DNA from: CAVRAZ01 sp963719135 | GTDB lineage: Bacteria > Pseudomonadota > Gammaproteobacteria > DSM-19610 | Assembly (NCBI GenBank): GCA_963719135.1 | Contig: CAVRAZ010000006.1 | Span: forward strand, 248,001-312,000 | Direction of reading: 5' to 3' | Length of the DNA: 64,000 bases | Shown: positions 52,433 to 62,419 of the stretch, one piece after another | Position numbering within the stretch: position 1 is the stretch's first letter | Layout: each line of letters opens with the position of its first letter | Made by a program: the position numbers and the translations under genes | Notes under the pieces: generated by a model | The model's database searches: none | Seen by the model: only the letters and a program-made list of their open reading frames with translations | What the model was told of the DNA's origin: nothing

Positions 52433-53734
52433 TCATGAAGAAGTTCGTGGGGGCACACCCTCGCGACGCTGTCCGCGCCTGCGCGGACGCCGCTTGCCGC
52501 CGTCTCCGCCGCGCCCGCGACCGGTCGTTTCACGCTGTACCCGAACGCGTGGCTTCAGGTCGGTCGCCAACAGACTGTCGTCGATCGATGACGGCGGGAT
52601 CGCGAGGCCGATATACTGTTCGATATCCGGCAACGAATAGACATAGCGCTCGCAAGCGAAACTGATGGCATCGCCGTCGGCCCCCAGCCGCGCGGTGCGG
52701 CCGATCCGGTGCACATAGTCCTCGGCGTCCTGGGGCAGGTCGTAGTTGATGACGTGGCTTACGCCCGGAATGTGCAAGCCGCGCGCGGCCACATCGGTCG
52801 CGACCAGCACCGGCAGGTCGCCCGACTGAAAGCTGGCAAGCAGTGACTGGCGTTTCTTCTGCGGCACGTCGCCGGAGAGAATCGCCGCCTCGAAGCCGTT
52901 GCCCTCCAGATAGCCCCAGACGCGGTCGGCATCGTGCTTGGTATTCACGAACACGATGGTGCGGTGCGCGTCGATTCGCCGCAACAGACCGATCAACAGC
53001 GGAATCTTCTCGTCGTTCGCCGTGTGATATAGCATCTGGCGCACCCGCGCGGCGGTGACCTGTTCGGGCTCGATCTGAACAAGCTGCGGGTTGTTCATGT
53101 ACTCGTAGGCCAGCTCGGTCACCCGGAACGACAGCGTCGCCGAAAACAACAGGCCAAGCCGCTTGTCCGGCGACGGGCAGCGTCGCAGCAGGTACCGGAT
53201 GTCCTTAATGAACCCCAGATCGAACATGCGGTCGGCTTCGTCCAATACCACCACCTGGGCCATGCGCAAGTCGAAGATATGCTGCTTGAAGAAATCGATG
53301 ATCCGACCGGGCGTGCCTATCAGAATGTCGACACCTTCCGAAAGGGTCTTGCGCTGACGCTCGTAGTCGGTACCGCCGTACGCCAGCCCGAGGGTGAGGC
53401 CGGTAAACTCGCCGAGCTGCACGGCGTCCTTGTGAATCTGTATGGCCAGCTCGCGCGTGGGCGCCAGGATCAGACAACGCACCTGATTGGGCCTGCGGTC
53501 GGCGCCGGCGGGGTTGCGCAACAGGTGCGTGAAGGCCGCCACCAGGAACGCCGCCGTCTTGCCGGTACCGGTTTGGGCCTGCCCCGCTACGTCGCGACCG
53601 GCCAACGCGAGCGGAAGGGTCTTGGCCTGAATAGGTGTACAGTAGGTAAACCCTGCTTTTTCAATGCCTTGCATGACCCGTTCAGGCAAATCGAAGGTAT
53701 TGAATAGGACGTCGTCGATAGTATCGTTGTGCAT
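52433..53734 (-). CDS. rhlB: ATP-dependent RNA helicase RhlB
   Basis: A 433-residue DEAD-box helicase. Q motif and motif I (FTYCTPIQAKTLPLALAGRDVAGQAQTGTGKT), DEAD in VVLDEADRMFDLGF, SAT in LLFSATLS, and motif VI HRIGRTARLG are present, with an Arg/Gly-rich basic tail (GRGRGGDGGKRRPRRRGQ). RhlB assists RNase E in the degradosome. It is divergent from trxA-rho, the same neighbourhood as in E. coli. Confidence 0.95.
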   Translation of the reverse strand: MHNDTIDDVLFNTFDLPERVMQGIEKAGFTYCTPIQAKTLPLALAGRDVAGQAQTGTGKTAAFLVAAFTHLLRNPAGADRRPNQVRCLILAPTRELAIQIHKDAVQLGEFTGLTLGLAYGGTDYERQRKTLSEGVDILIGTPGRIIDFFKQHIFDLRMAQVVVLDEADRMFDLGFIKDIRYLLRRCPSPDKRLGLLFSATLSFRVTELAYEYMNNPQLVQIEPEQVTAARVRQMLYHTANDEKIPLLIGLLRRIDAHRTIVFVNTKHDADRVWGYLEGNGFEAAILSGDVPQKKRQSLLASFQSGDLPVLVATDVAARGLHIPGVSHVINYDLPQDAEDYVHRIGRTARLGADGDAISFACERYVYSLPDIEQYIGLAIPPSSIDDSLLATDLKPRVRVQRETTGRGRGGDGGKRRPRRRGQRREGVPPRTSS

Positions 53735-53940
53735 GGCGGCTAAGCATAACGGAAATCCCGCTTCGATGGGACTTGCAATTAGCGGTTATTTCAGATGAAA
53801 TTGAACCATTGCCGATATGGACGCGTCGATCCCCGGCTCCCTACGTCAAACCGCGCTGCCACCGCAGCCCGTAAACTGACCCGAAACCCAAGCGTTCTAT
53901 CCCCGAAGCGTTAAAACTGGTTGGTCTGGAGGCCTCAAGC

Positions 53941-54267
53941 GTGAGCGATAAAATCGTTTATTTGACGGACGATTCTTTTCAACAGGAAGTGCTGGACAGC
54001 GGCGAGCCCGTCCTGGTTGATTACTGGGCGGAGTGGTGCGGCCCCTGCAAGATGATCGCTCCCATCCTGAACGAGATCGCCGCCGAGTACCAGGGCAAGA
54101 TCAAGGTCGCCAAGTTGAATATCGACGAAAACCCGCAGACGCCGCCAAAATATGGCATACGCGGTATCCCGACCCTGATGCTGTTCAAGAACGGCAACGT
54201 GGAAGCCACCAAAGTCGGCGCACTGTCCAAATCGCAGCTGACCGCTTTCATCGATACCAACCTGTAG
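53941..54267 (+). CDS. trxA: Thioredoxin 1
   Basis: A 108-residue thioredoxin with the active site WAEWCGPCKM at residues 28-37, the cis-proline loop GIRGIPTLMLF and the expected length. The GTG start follows a GGAGG-like site. It reduces protein disulfides in the cytoplasm and lies just upstream of rho. Confidence 0.97.
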   Translation: MSDKIVYLTDDSFQQEVLDSGEPVLVDYWAEWCGPCKMIAPILNEIAAEYQGKIKVAKLNIDENPQTPPKYGIRGIPTLMLFKNGNVEATKVGALSKSQLTAFIDTNL

Positions 54268-54475
54268 CGCCAGACCGGCCATCCCGGTGACAGGTATTCA
54301 TTCGCAGTCAAATGGATCGGGCCACGACTGCCGCGGAAGCGGCAACTTAATAAAACTTAAAGGAAACCCGAAAGATACCGTTGTAGCCGTTAGCGTACCA
54401 TGACCACTCACCGCGCCCCGACCATTCCGGCTGCGCACCCCCCATTTTCAACACCTGATTAAACCACAACACGCC

Positions 54476-55729
<1,254 letters not shown>

Positions 55730-56207
55730 CGCAGGTTGATTGCGACGGACGCGGAAACAAAATCATTAACCGCCAAGGACGCGAAGAAAAAACAGCTTAA
55801 CCACAAAGCGCACGAAGAACACGAAGGCTTTCAATATTTGACCGCCAAGCGCCTACTTGACATATCCTTTAGCTGCACCTGGTCCAAAGAGCCGGGATCA
55901 GAATAGAATTTCCGCTAATGTTAGAAAATATTGTGCTCTGACCCGAATGGCACTTACTTAACTCTGAATTCAGGGGTTTCGTCATTCCGGCGAAGGCCGG
56001 AATCCAGGAAAACTACCACTATTGTAGATTCTGGATCCCGGCCTTCGCCGGGATGACGGCAGTTCTGGGCTTAAGCTAAGTGCCATTCTGCTCTGACCCC
56101 GGTTTTTCGTTTGGTCCGAAAAGCGATCGCTTTTTCCTTGGTGTTCTTTGTGTGCCATGTGGTTAATAACCAGGGGACCTTTGCGTCCTTTGCGATTGGA
56201 TGACTCG
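55730..56207. repeat. Nested inverted repeats between rho and purD
   Basis: Outer arms of the CCACAAAG...CACGAAG family (55766-55827) face inverted copies (56131-56195). Inside lies a second inverted pair, GAATGGCACTTA (55945-55956) against TAAGTGCCATTC (56077-56088), flanked by GCTCTGACCC copies. At the centre is a third pair: GTCATTCCGGCGAAGGCCGG (55981-56007) against its inverse (56031-56057). The 478-base gap holds no gene; rho and purD converge here. Confidence 0.85.
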
Positions 56208-57485
56208 TCACCGCCCGATTGCGCGGTAGCCTATATCGGTGCGGTAGTACATATCTTTCCAGTGGAGCTTCCCGGCCAGTTCGTAGGCGCGGCGTTGTGC
56301 GTCGGCCACGGAATCGCCGAGCGCGCAGGCGCAAAGTACGCGCCCGCCGTCGGTGACGACCTTGCCATCGACTTCGCGGGTTCCAGCGTGAAACACCTTC
56401 ATGCCCTCGCCGGTCGCCGCGTCCAGACCCGAGATGACATCGCCCTTGCGGTAGGCGGCCGGATAACCGCCGGCGGCCAGCACGACGCCCAGCGCGGCAC
56501 GGTCATCCCACTCGGCGTGCACGCGATCGAGGCGGCCGTCGATTGCGGCTTCACAGAGGTCGACGAGGTCGGATCGCAGCCGTAACATGATCGGCTGCGT
56601 TTCCGGGTCGCCGAACCGGACATTGTATTCGAGCACTTTCGGGTTGCCGTGCGCATCGATCATCAGGCCCGCATACAGAAAGCCCGTATAGCGCCGGCCG
56701 TCGGCGGCCATGCCGCGCACGGTCGGGAAGATGATCTCGTCCATGACGCGCCGGTGCAGCCTGTCGGTGATGACCGGCGCCGGCGAATACGCGCCCATGC
56801 CGCCGGTGTTCGGCCCGAGGTCGCCGTCGTCGCGCGCCTTGTGGTCCTGCGAAGTCGCCAGCGGCAACACGTGCTCGCCGTCGACCATGACGATGAAGCT
56901 GGCTTCCTCGCCGCGCAGAAACTCCTCCACCACCACCCGGTGACCCGCTTCGCCGAAGGCATTGCCCGCCAGCATGTCACGGCAGGCGGCAATCGCCTCG
57001 TCCTCAGTGGCGGCGAGAATCACGCCCTTGCCCGCGGCCAGGCCGTCGGCCTTGACGACGATCGGCGCGCCCTGGGCGCGGATATACCCGATGGCCTGAT
57101 CAAGATCGGTGAAGTTGCGGTAAGCGGCGGTCGGTATCCCGTGGCGCGCGAGAAAATCCTTAGTGAAGGCCTTGGAGCCTTCCAGCACGGCGGCCGCGGC
57201 CGTCGGCCCGAACACGCGCAATCCGGCGGCCCGAAAACGGTCCACAACACCGGCCACCAGCGGCGCCTCGGGGCCGACGATGGTCAGAACGATCGCCCGA
57301 TCGCGCACGAAGGCTTCAAGCGCAGCGAGGTCTTCCGCCGCGATGGGCACGTTTTCCAGTTTGGCCTCGCGCGCCGTTCCGGCGTTGCCGGGTGCCACGT
57401 ATACGCGCTCGACGCGCGCGGACTGCGCGGCCTTCCATGCGAGCGCGTGCTCGCGGCCGCCGCCGCCGATGATCAGTACTTTCAC
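56208..57485 (-). CDS. purD: Phosphoribosylamine-glycine ligase
   Basis: A 425-residue ATP-grasp enzyme of purine synthesis. The N-terminus MKVLIIGGGGREHALAWKAAQS is typical, from a GTG start 6 bases inside a TTG reading. VGPEAPLVAG, KADGLAAGKGVILA and DLGPNTGGMGAYSPAPV are family motifs; the end EYNVRFGDPETQP contributes metal ligands. Its neighbour purH acts later in the same pathway, but a 400-base repeat region separates them. Confidence 0.96.
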   Translation of the reverse strand: MKVLIIGGGGREHALAWKAAQSARVERVYVAPGNAGTAREAKLENVPIAAEDLAALEAFVRDRAIVLTIVGPEAPLVAGVVDRFRAAGLRVFGPTAAAAVLEGSKAFTKDFLARHGIPTAAYRNFTDLDQAIGYIRAQGAPIVVKADGLAAGKGVILAATEDEAIAACRDMLAGNAFGEAGHRVVVEEFLRGEEASFIVMVDGEHVLPLATSQDHKARDDGDLGPNTGGMGAYSPAPVITDRLHRRVMDEIIFPTVRGMAADGRRYTGFLYAGLMIDAHGNPKVLEYNVRFGDPETQPIMLRLRSDLVDLCEAAIDGRLDRVHAEWDDRAALGVVLAAGGYPAAYRKGDVISGLDAATGEGMKVFHAGTREVDGKVVTDGGRVLCACALGDSVADAQRRAYELAGKLHWKDMYYRTDIGYRAIGR

Positions 57486-57520
57486 TGGCAATCTTCCGCT
57501 TATTTTGGAACCGACTTATC

Positions 57521-57850
57521 AACCGCGAAGGGAAAAACACTCAACCACAAAGTACACAAAGGACACGAAGCAAGAACTGTTTGGCCGGTGATGTTCATGG
57601 TGCTTGGCATTGACTGGAGATCAGGTTGAGCGTCGGCGACGAGCCGGTACGATCGTGATCTGCATATCGCCGTGGGAGCGGTTCTACCCGCGAACGGAAC
57701 CTGATCATCGTGCCAATCATGGGCAATTTCGCCTCTCCAGGTGTTACGACGCGACGCTGAACCGATCGGTATTTTCATGCCCTTTGTGTGCTTCGTGTAC
57801 TTTGTGGTTGAGTGTCTTTCCCCTTCGCGTCCTTCGCGTCCTTCGCGGTT
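57521..57850. repeat. Long inverted repeat between purD and purH
   Basis: The left arm (57521-57572, AACCGCGAAGGG...CAACCACAAAG...GGACACGAAG) and the right arm (57781-57850) are reverse complements over about 45 bases with small differences; the right arm has extra GCGTCCTTC copies. The spacer of about 210 bases includes GTGGGAGCGGTTCTACCCGC (57671-57690), similar to a REP common in Pseudomonas. No gene is visible in the 401-base gap. Confidence 0.85.
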
Positions 57851-57886
57851 ATGAGATATGAAAGCCCGATCTCACCGACACAAGCA

Positions 57887-59446
57887 TCAATGACGGAAGT
57901 GGCGCATGCCGGTGAACACCATGGCCATGCCGTGTTCGTCGGCGGCGGCGATCACTTCCTCGTCGCGCATGGAACCACCGGGTTGAATCACCGCGGCGAT
58001 GCCGGCAGCGGCAGCCTGGTCGATGCCGTCGCGGAACGGGAAGAAGGCATCGGAAGCCATGACCGACCCCTTGACCTCGAGGCCGGCGTGCCCGGCCTTG
58101 ATGCCGGCGATGCGGGCGCTGTTGACCCGGCTCATCTGGCCGGCGCCGACGCCGATGGTCATCGTGTCCTTGCCGTAGACAATGGCGTTGGATTTGACGA
58201 ACTTGGCCACGCGCCACGCGAACATCAGGTCGCGCATCTCGCCGGGCGTGGGTTCCTTCACCGTGACCACCCGCGTTTCCTTCACCAGCGCGAGGTCCGC
58301 GTCCTGCACCAGAAGCCCGCCGTTGACGCGCTTGAAATCCAGGCGCGGAGCGGCTTCGCCCCAGTGTCCGCAAGCCAGCACGCGGACATTCTTCTTGCCG
58401 CCCAACACGTCCAGCGCGTCCGGCGCGACATCCGGTGCGATGATGACCTCGACGAACTGGCGTTCGACGATGGCCTCGGCGGTGCGCGCGTCCAGCGTCC
58501 GGTTGAACGCGACGATGCCGCCGAAGGCGGATTCCGGGTCGGTGCCGTAAGCGCGGTCATAGGCCTCGAGCAGATTCGCGCCGAGGGCGACGCCGCACGG
58601 ATTGGCGTGCTTGACGATGACGCAGGCCGGACCTTCGCCGAACTGCTTGACACATTCCAGCGCCGCGTCCGTATCCGCCACGTTGTTGAATGACAATTCC
58701 TTGCCCTGCAACTGGCGCGCGGTCGCGACCGACACCTCGGCCGCGCGCTGTTCGACGTAGAAGGCGGCACCCTGGTGCGGATTTTCGCCGTAGCGCATCG
58801 TCTGCGCGCGCCGGTATTGCAGACTCAGCGTTTGCGGAAACGCGGATCGGGCGCCGTCGTCGCCGATGCCGCCCAGATAGTTGGCGATGGCGCCGTCGTA
58901 GCGGGCGGTGTGTTCGAAGGTCTTGACCGCGAGGCGGAACCGCGTCGCGTCGCTGACGGCGCCCTGCGCGGCGTCCATCTCGTCGAGCAGCGCGGCATAG
59001 TCGCTCGCATCGACCACGGCGGCCACGGCGGCGTGATTCTTCGCCGCGGCGCGCAACAGGGCCGGGCCGCCGATGTCGATGTTTTCGATGGCATCTTCCA
59101 GCGTGCAATCGGGCGCCGCGACAGTCTGCTCGAAGGGATAGAGATTGACCGCCACCAGGTCGATCGGCGGGATACGCTGTTCGGCCATGACCCCTTCATC
59201 CGTGCCGCGCCGGCCGAGTATGCCGCCGTGAATTTTCGGGTGCAGTGTCTTGACGCGACCGGCCATCATTTCCGGGAAACCGGTGTAGTCGGACACCTCG
59301 ATGACCGGCACGCCGCCGTCCGCCAGCAGCCTGGCGGTACCGCCCGTGGACAATATTTCGACGCCACGCCCGTGCAGCGCGGCGGCAAATTCCAATATAC
59401 CCGACTTGTCCGATACGCTGATCAGGGCGCGCCGAATTTTTTTCAT
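57887..59446 (-). CDS. purH: Bifunctional AICAR transformylase/IMP cyclohydrolase
   Basis: A 519-residue enzyme performing the last two steps of IMP synthesis. The cyclohydrolase domain is seen as ALISVSDKSGILEFAAALHGRGVEILSTGGTA and VKTLHPKIHGGIL, and the transformylase domain as RYGENPHQGAAFYV, KHANPCGVA and FPFRDGID with DEHGMAMVFTGMRHFRH at the end. The start MKKIRRALISV is chosen; upstream codons are not conserved in type. Confidence 0.97.
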   Translation of the reverse strand: MKKIRRALISVSDKSGILEFAAALHGRGVEILSTGGTARLLADGGVPVIEVSDYTGFPEMMAGRVKTLHPKIHGGILGRRGTDEGVMAEQRIPPIDLVAVNLYPFEQTVAAPDCTLEDAIENIDIGGPALLRAAAKNHAAVAAVVDASDYAALLDEMDAAQGAVSDATRFRLAVKTFEHTARYDGAIANYLGGIGDDGARSAFPQTLSLQYRRAQTMRYGENPHQGAAFYVEQRAAEVSVATARQLQGKELSFNNVADTDAALECVKQFGEGPACVIVKHANPCGVALGANLLEAYDRAYGTDPESAFGGIVAFNRTLDARTAEAIVERQFVEVIIAPDVAPDALDVLGGKKNVRVLACGHWGEAAPRLDFKRVNGGLLVQDADLALVKETRVVTVKEPTPGEMRDLMFAWRVAKFVKSNAIVYGKDTMTIGVGAGQMSRVNSARIAGIKAGHAGLEVKGSVMASDAFFPFRDGIDQAAAAGIAAVIQPGGSMRDEEVIAAADEHGMAMVFTGMRHFRH

Positions 59447-59593
59447 GGCCGTTATTCCGGTTGCGAGACGATAGGAACTGCCGAAGCGATTGTGCGCGCG
59501 GCGGATTCCGCAACGGGCTCCAAGCGAAAACGTGCTGCGGGATTTGAGTGACATCTCTGCAGAGCGGGCGAGCCCGCCCGCGCATCGACGGAC

Positions 59594-59890
59594 TCAAATC
59601 AGGGCGTATTGCTTGAGCTTCTTGCGCAGCGTGCTGCGGTTGATGCCCAGCGCCTCGGCCGCGCGCGTCTGGTTGCCCCGCATGTGCAGCATGACGCTTT
59701 CCAGCAGCACTTGTTCGACTTGCCCGATCACCATGTCATAAATCCCTTCGGCCCGATGACCTTCCAGATCGTGAAAATACAATTCCATCGCCGACTGCAC
59801 GCAGGCACGCAGCGGCTGTTTGCGCCGCTCGTTCAACGGAAGACGTTTTCCCAGTCCCAGCCCCTCACCGCTCAGCAACGCTGCGTTCAT
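59594..59890 (-). CDS. fis: DNA-binding protein Fis
   Basis: A 98-residue nucleoid protein that bends DNA and activates rRNA promoters. The C-terminal HTH (GNQTRAAEALGINRSTLRKKLKQYALI) is nearly identical to the E. coli form. It follows dusB with a 4-base overlap (ATGA), the conserved dusB-fis operon. Confidence 0.97.
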   Translation of the reverse strand: MNAALLSGEGLGLGKRLPLNERRKQPLRACVQSAMELYFHDLEGHRAEGIYDMVIGQVEQVLLESVMLHMRGNQTRAAEALGINRSTLRKKLKQYALI

Positions 59891-60873
59891 GCCGCCACCC
59901 CCTGTTGATCCATCAGCGTATTGAAATAACCGTCCACCAGCGCCATTTGCCGATCCGCAGACTCGGTCTGATTGACCGCCTGACGGAACACTGCGCCATC
60001 GACCCGGCCCTTGCTGTACCAGGCGATGTGCTTGCGCGCGACGCGCACACCGGCGTGCTCGCCGTAGAAACCGTAGAGATTGATAATATGCTCTTTCATT
60101 ATCGCGCGAATTTCCTCCAGTGTGGGTTCTGCGGACCGCCCGCACGTCGCCAAGTGGTGTTGAACTTCCCGGAAAATCCACGGCCGCCCCTGGGCGGCGC
60201 GACCGATCATCACTGCATCGGCGCCGGTTGCCGCGAGCACGTCGCGTGCCTGTTCCGGTCCGGCGATATCACCGTTGGCGATTACCGGAATCGATATTCG
60301 TTGTTTGACTTCGGCGATGGTGGCGAATTCGGCGTCGCCACTGAACCCGCAGGCGCGCGTGCGGCCGTGAATTGCCAGCGCCTGCACGCCGGCATTTTCG
60401 GCGATTCGCGCGATGGCAACCGCGTTGCGGTGATCCTTGTCCCAACCCGTGCGTATTTTCAGTGTGACCGGCACATCCACGGCCGCAACCACCGCGTCGA
60501 GGATCCGGCCGACCAGTCGTTCATCGCGCAGCAGCGCGGACCCGGCCATCCTGTTGCAGACTTTCCTGGCGGGACAGCCCATGTTGATATCAATGATTTG
60601 TGCGCCGTGCCCCACGTTGAAGCGCGCGGCGTCGGCCATCGTCGCCGGTTCGGCGCCGGCTATCTGTATCGATCGGGGTTCGGGCTCGCCGTCGTGGTCG
60701 ATGCGTAAAGCGGTCTTTCTGCTGCCGCGCAGTGCCGCATCGCTGGACACCATCTCCGATACGGCAAGGCCCGCTCCCATTCGCCTGCAGAGCAACCTGA
60801 AGGGTCGATCGGTGACGCCGGCCATCGGCGCGAGGATCAACCGACTCTGTAGCTGATAGGGTCCGATTCGCAT
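59887..60873 (-). CDS. dusB: tRNA-dihydrouridine synthase B
   Basis: A 328-residue FMN enzyme reducing uridines in tRNA. The motifs LAPMAGVTDRPFR, DINMGCPARKVCNRMAGSALL (catalytic cysteine in GCPA), KIRTGW, HGRTR and IANGDI are present. dusB-fis is a standard gammaproteobacterial operon. Confidence 0.96.
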   Translation of the reverse strand: MRIGPYQLQSRLILAPMAGVTDRPFRLLCRRMGAGLAVSEMVSSDAALRGSRKTALRIDHDGEPEPRSIQIAGAEPATMADAARFNVGHGAQIIDINMGCPARKVCNRMAGSALLRDERLVGRILDAVVAAVDVPVTLKIRTGWDKDHRNAVAIARIAENAGVQALAIHGRTRACGFSGDAEFATIAEVKQRISIPVIANGDIAGPEQARDVLAATGADAVMIGRAAQGRPWIFREVQHHLATCGRSAEPTLEEIRAIMKEHIINLYGFYGEHAGVRVARKHIAWYSKGRVDGAVFRQAVNQTESADRQMALVDGYFNTLMDQQGVAA

Positions 60874-61440
60874 CGTGGGTCAATACAGAAATCAACGTTC
60901 CTGGAGTGACAAGGGCCGCTAATGATACGCATTGGAACGCAGTGTGAAAAGCGCTGAAACAAAGAAATTTCGCGGGTACCGCAAACTGGAATGTCACACG
61001 ACGAACCTTGACGCGAGGCTGAAAATCAGCCTCGAAATGTCAATGTGGCGCTACCCGCAACGATCGCAATTATTGCACTCGCGCACAATGATTTTCGAAA
61101 CTGGCGTGATTCATTGATTCATCAGGCAAACCGGTGCGCCCGCTGCGGGCGTGGCCGGAATTTGCACAATGTCAATTTGGCACACTGCGGCAAACGGAGG
61201 TCAATCAGACGATGGCGTGGAAACAAGTCGGGAGAAATTGGCACTCTTTTCCCAAATGAAAATGTCGGGGCGCAGCGACAATGCAATCGCTGATCCGGTC
61301 GCGTTGCCGGCAAAGGATGGCGCTCGGCGTATTCAAGTGAAGGCTTGCGGGTCTTCGCCGTATTGCGTTGGGACCCGATCGGAGCAGCCCGCATTTCCCA
61401 CCGGCTTCCTGCTGCGACGGAACCGGGTGGGAAATGCGGG
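60874..61440. other. 567-base intergenic region with two strong hairpins
   Basis: No gene with credible start and protein character is seen. A 9-bp perfect stem (CGAGGCTGA-AAA-TCAGCCTCG) lies at 61014-61034, framed by TTGAC and GTCAA. A longer imperfect hairpin covers 61386-61442. Base composition is somewhat lower in G+C around 60940-61130. The dusB-fis promoter should lie at the start of the region; I cannot place it. Confidence 0.45.
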
Positions 61441-61442
61441 CT
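61386..61442 (-). repeat. Inverted repeat overlapping the DUF3426 gene stop codon
   Basis: Arms AGCCCGCATTTCCCACCGG (61386-61404) and its complement with one extra G (61423-61442) surround an 18-base loop. The TAG stop of the upstream gene (61441-61443) overlaps the outer arm. There is no T-run after it on the minus strand, so it is not a classical terminator. Confidence 0.75.
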
Positions 61443-62352
61443 AAAGAAAATCGAACTGGTAAGACACCGCGCTCTTGCCCGGGTCGACCACTTCGAGCAC
61501 GAGCCGCGTTTTTTCGCCGGGCGCCATGCCCCGCGCCACCCCGGACTTCGGGGAAAGATAGTCATCCGGGGTGAACCGGCGCACCGCTATCGGAGTGCCG
61601 GAAACATCGGAAAACGTCACTTCGAGAATCGGCCAGGCCTGCGCGAATGCGGCCTCGTTCACGAATGTCGCGCTGATCAGCAAAGCGTCCTTCACGCGCG
61701 GGTGATTGCGCACCTCGCGTTCCAGTATTTCCAGTTGGGCGACATCGTGGCGCAACGGGAGGTCGCAACCCAGCACACGGCAATAGCGCTCCAACCAGGG
61801 GCGCCACGCATCGCGTGCCGCGAACTCGTAGCGCTGCTTCCAAACGTATTGTCCGGCCAGACCGGCAACCAGCAACAGGCAGGCGGCGAGCGCGAGCCAG
61901 GTCCTGCCCCGCGGTCCGCGGGCCGCGAGGTAGTCATCGTCGAAGGCATGATGCAGAACCGCCGCCGGCTCGGCGGATGTCGCGAGCGTCACGGGTTCGC
62001 CCGACACCAGCTCACCGATGACCGGATTGGCGTGAAGGTCCGCATCGATAAAACGATTATCGGTGGGCGACGATGGCTCGCATTCCTCCCGATGCACTGG
62101 CGACGCTTCGTCCTCGACGGCCTCGACACTGTCCATGCGCGCCAGCGCCGATGCCACCAGCCCGCCGATGTCGCGACCGGCGGCTTCGAACCTGCGCACG
62201 GCAGCGGCAGCCTCTGCGCGGGATTCGTACAACGACACCGTCGCATCGAACAACGTGTGGCAACCGCCGCAACGCACGCGCCCCTGCGCAACGCTCAGGT
62301 GCGCACTGCGTATTCTGAATACATCACGACACGAGGGACAGACAACGAACAT
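61441..62352 (-). CDS. DUF3426 zinc-finger membrane protein
   Basis: A 303-residue protein. The start MFVVCPSCRDVFRIRSAHLS, followed by GRVRCGGCHTLFDA, is the MJ0042-type zinc finger (two CxxC pairs). A single span (WLALAACLLLVAGLAGQYVW, about residues 150-170) precedes a C-terminal DUF3426 domain (CRVLGCDLPL, then HPRVKDALLISATFVNEA, then FDFL). The family lies between prmA and dusB in many gammaproteobacteria. Function unknown. It ends inside a hairpin. Confidence 0.87.
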   Translation of the reverse strand: MFVVCPSCRDVFRIRSAHLSVAQGRVRCGGCHTLFDATVSLYESRAEAAAAVRRFEAAGRDIGGLVASALARMDSVEAVEDEASPVHREECEPSSPTDNRFIDADLHANPVIGELVSGEPVTLATSAEPAAVLHHAFDDDYLAARGPRGRTWLALAACLLLVAGLAGQYVWKQRYEFAARDAWRPWLERYCRVLGCDLPLRHDVAQLEILEREVRNHPRVKDALLISATFVNEAAFAQAWPILEVTFSDVSGTPIAVRRFTPDDYLSPKSGVARGMAPGEKTRLVLEVVDPGKSAVSYQFDFL

Positions 62353-62419
62353 ATCGATTCCGATTTCCCTAAACGGCGTCTTGCCGGGCTCCCACCAGAC
62401 CACAACCCGCAGGTTAACG

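Noticed and set aside
61122..61565. A 147-codon minus-strand frame upstream of dusB.
   Set aside because: It crosses the hairpin and overlaps the DUF3426 gene in another frame; composition is not protein-like.
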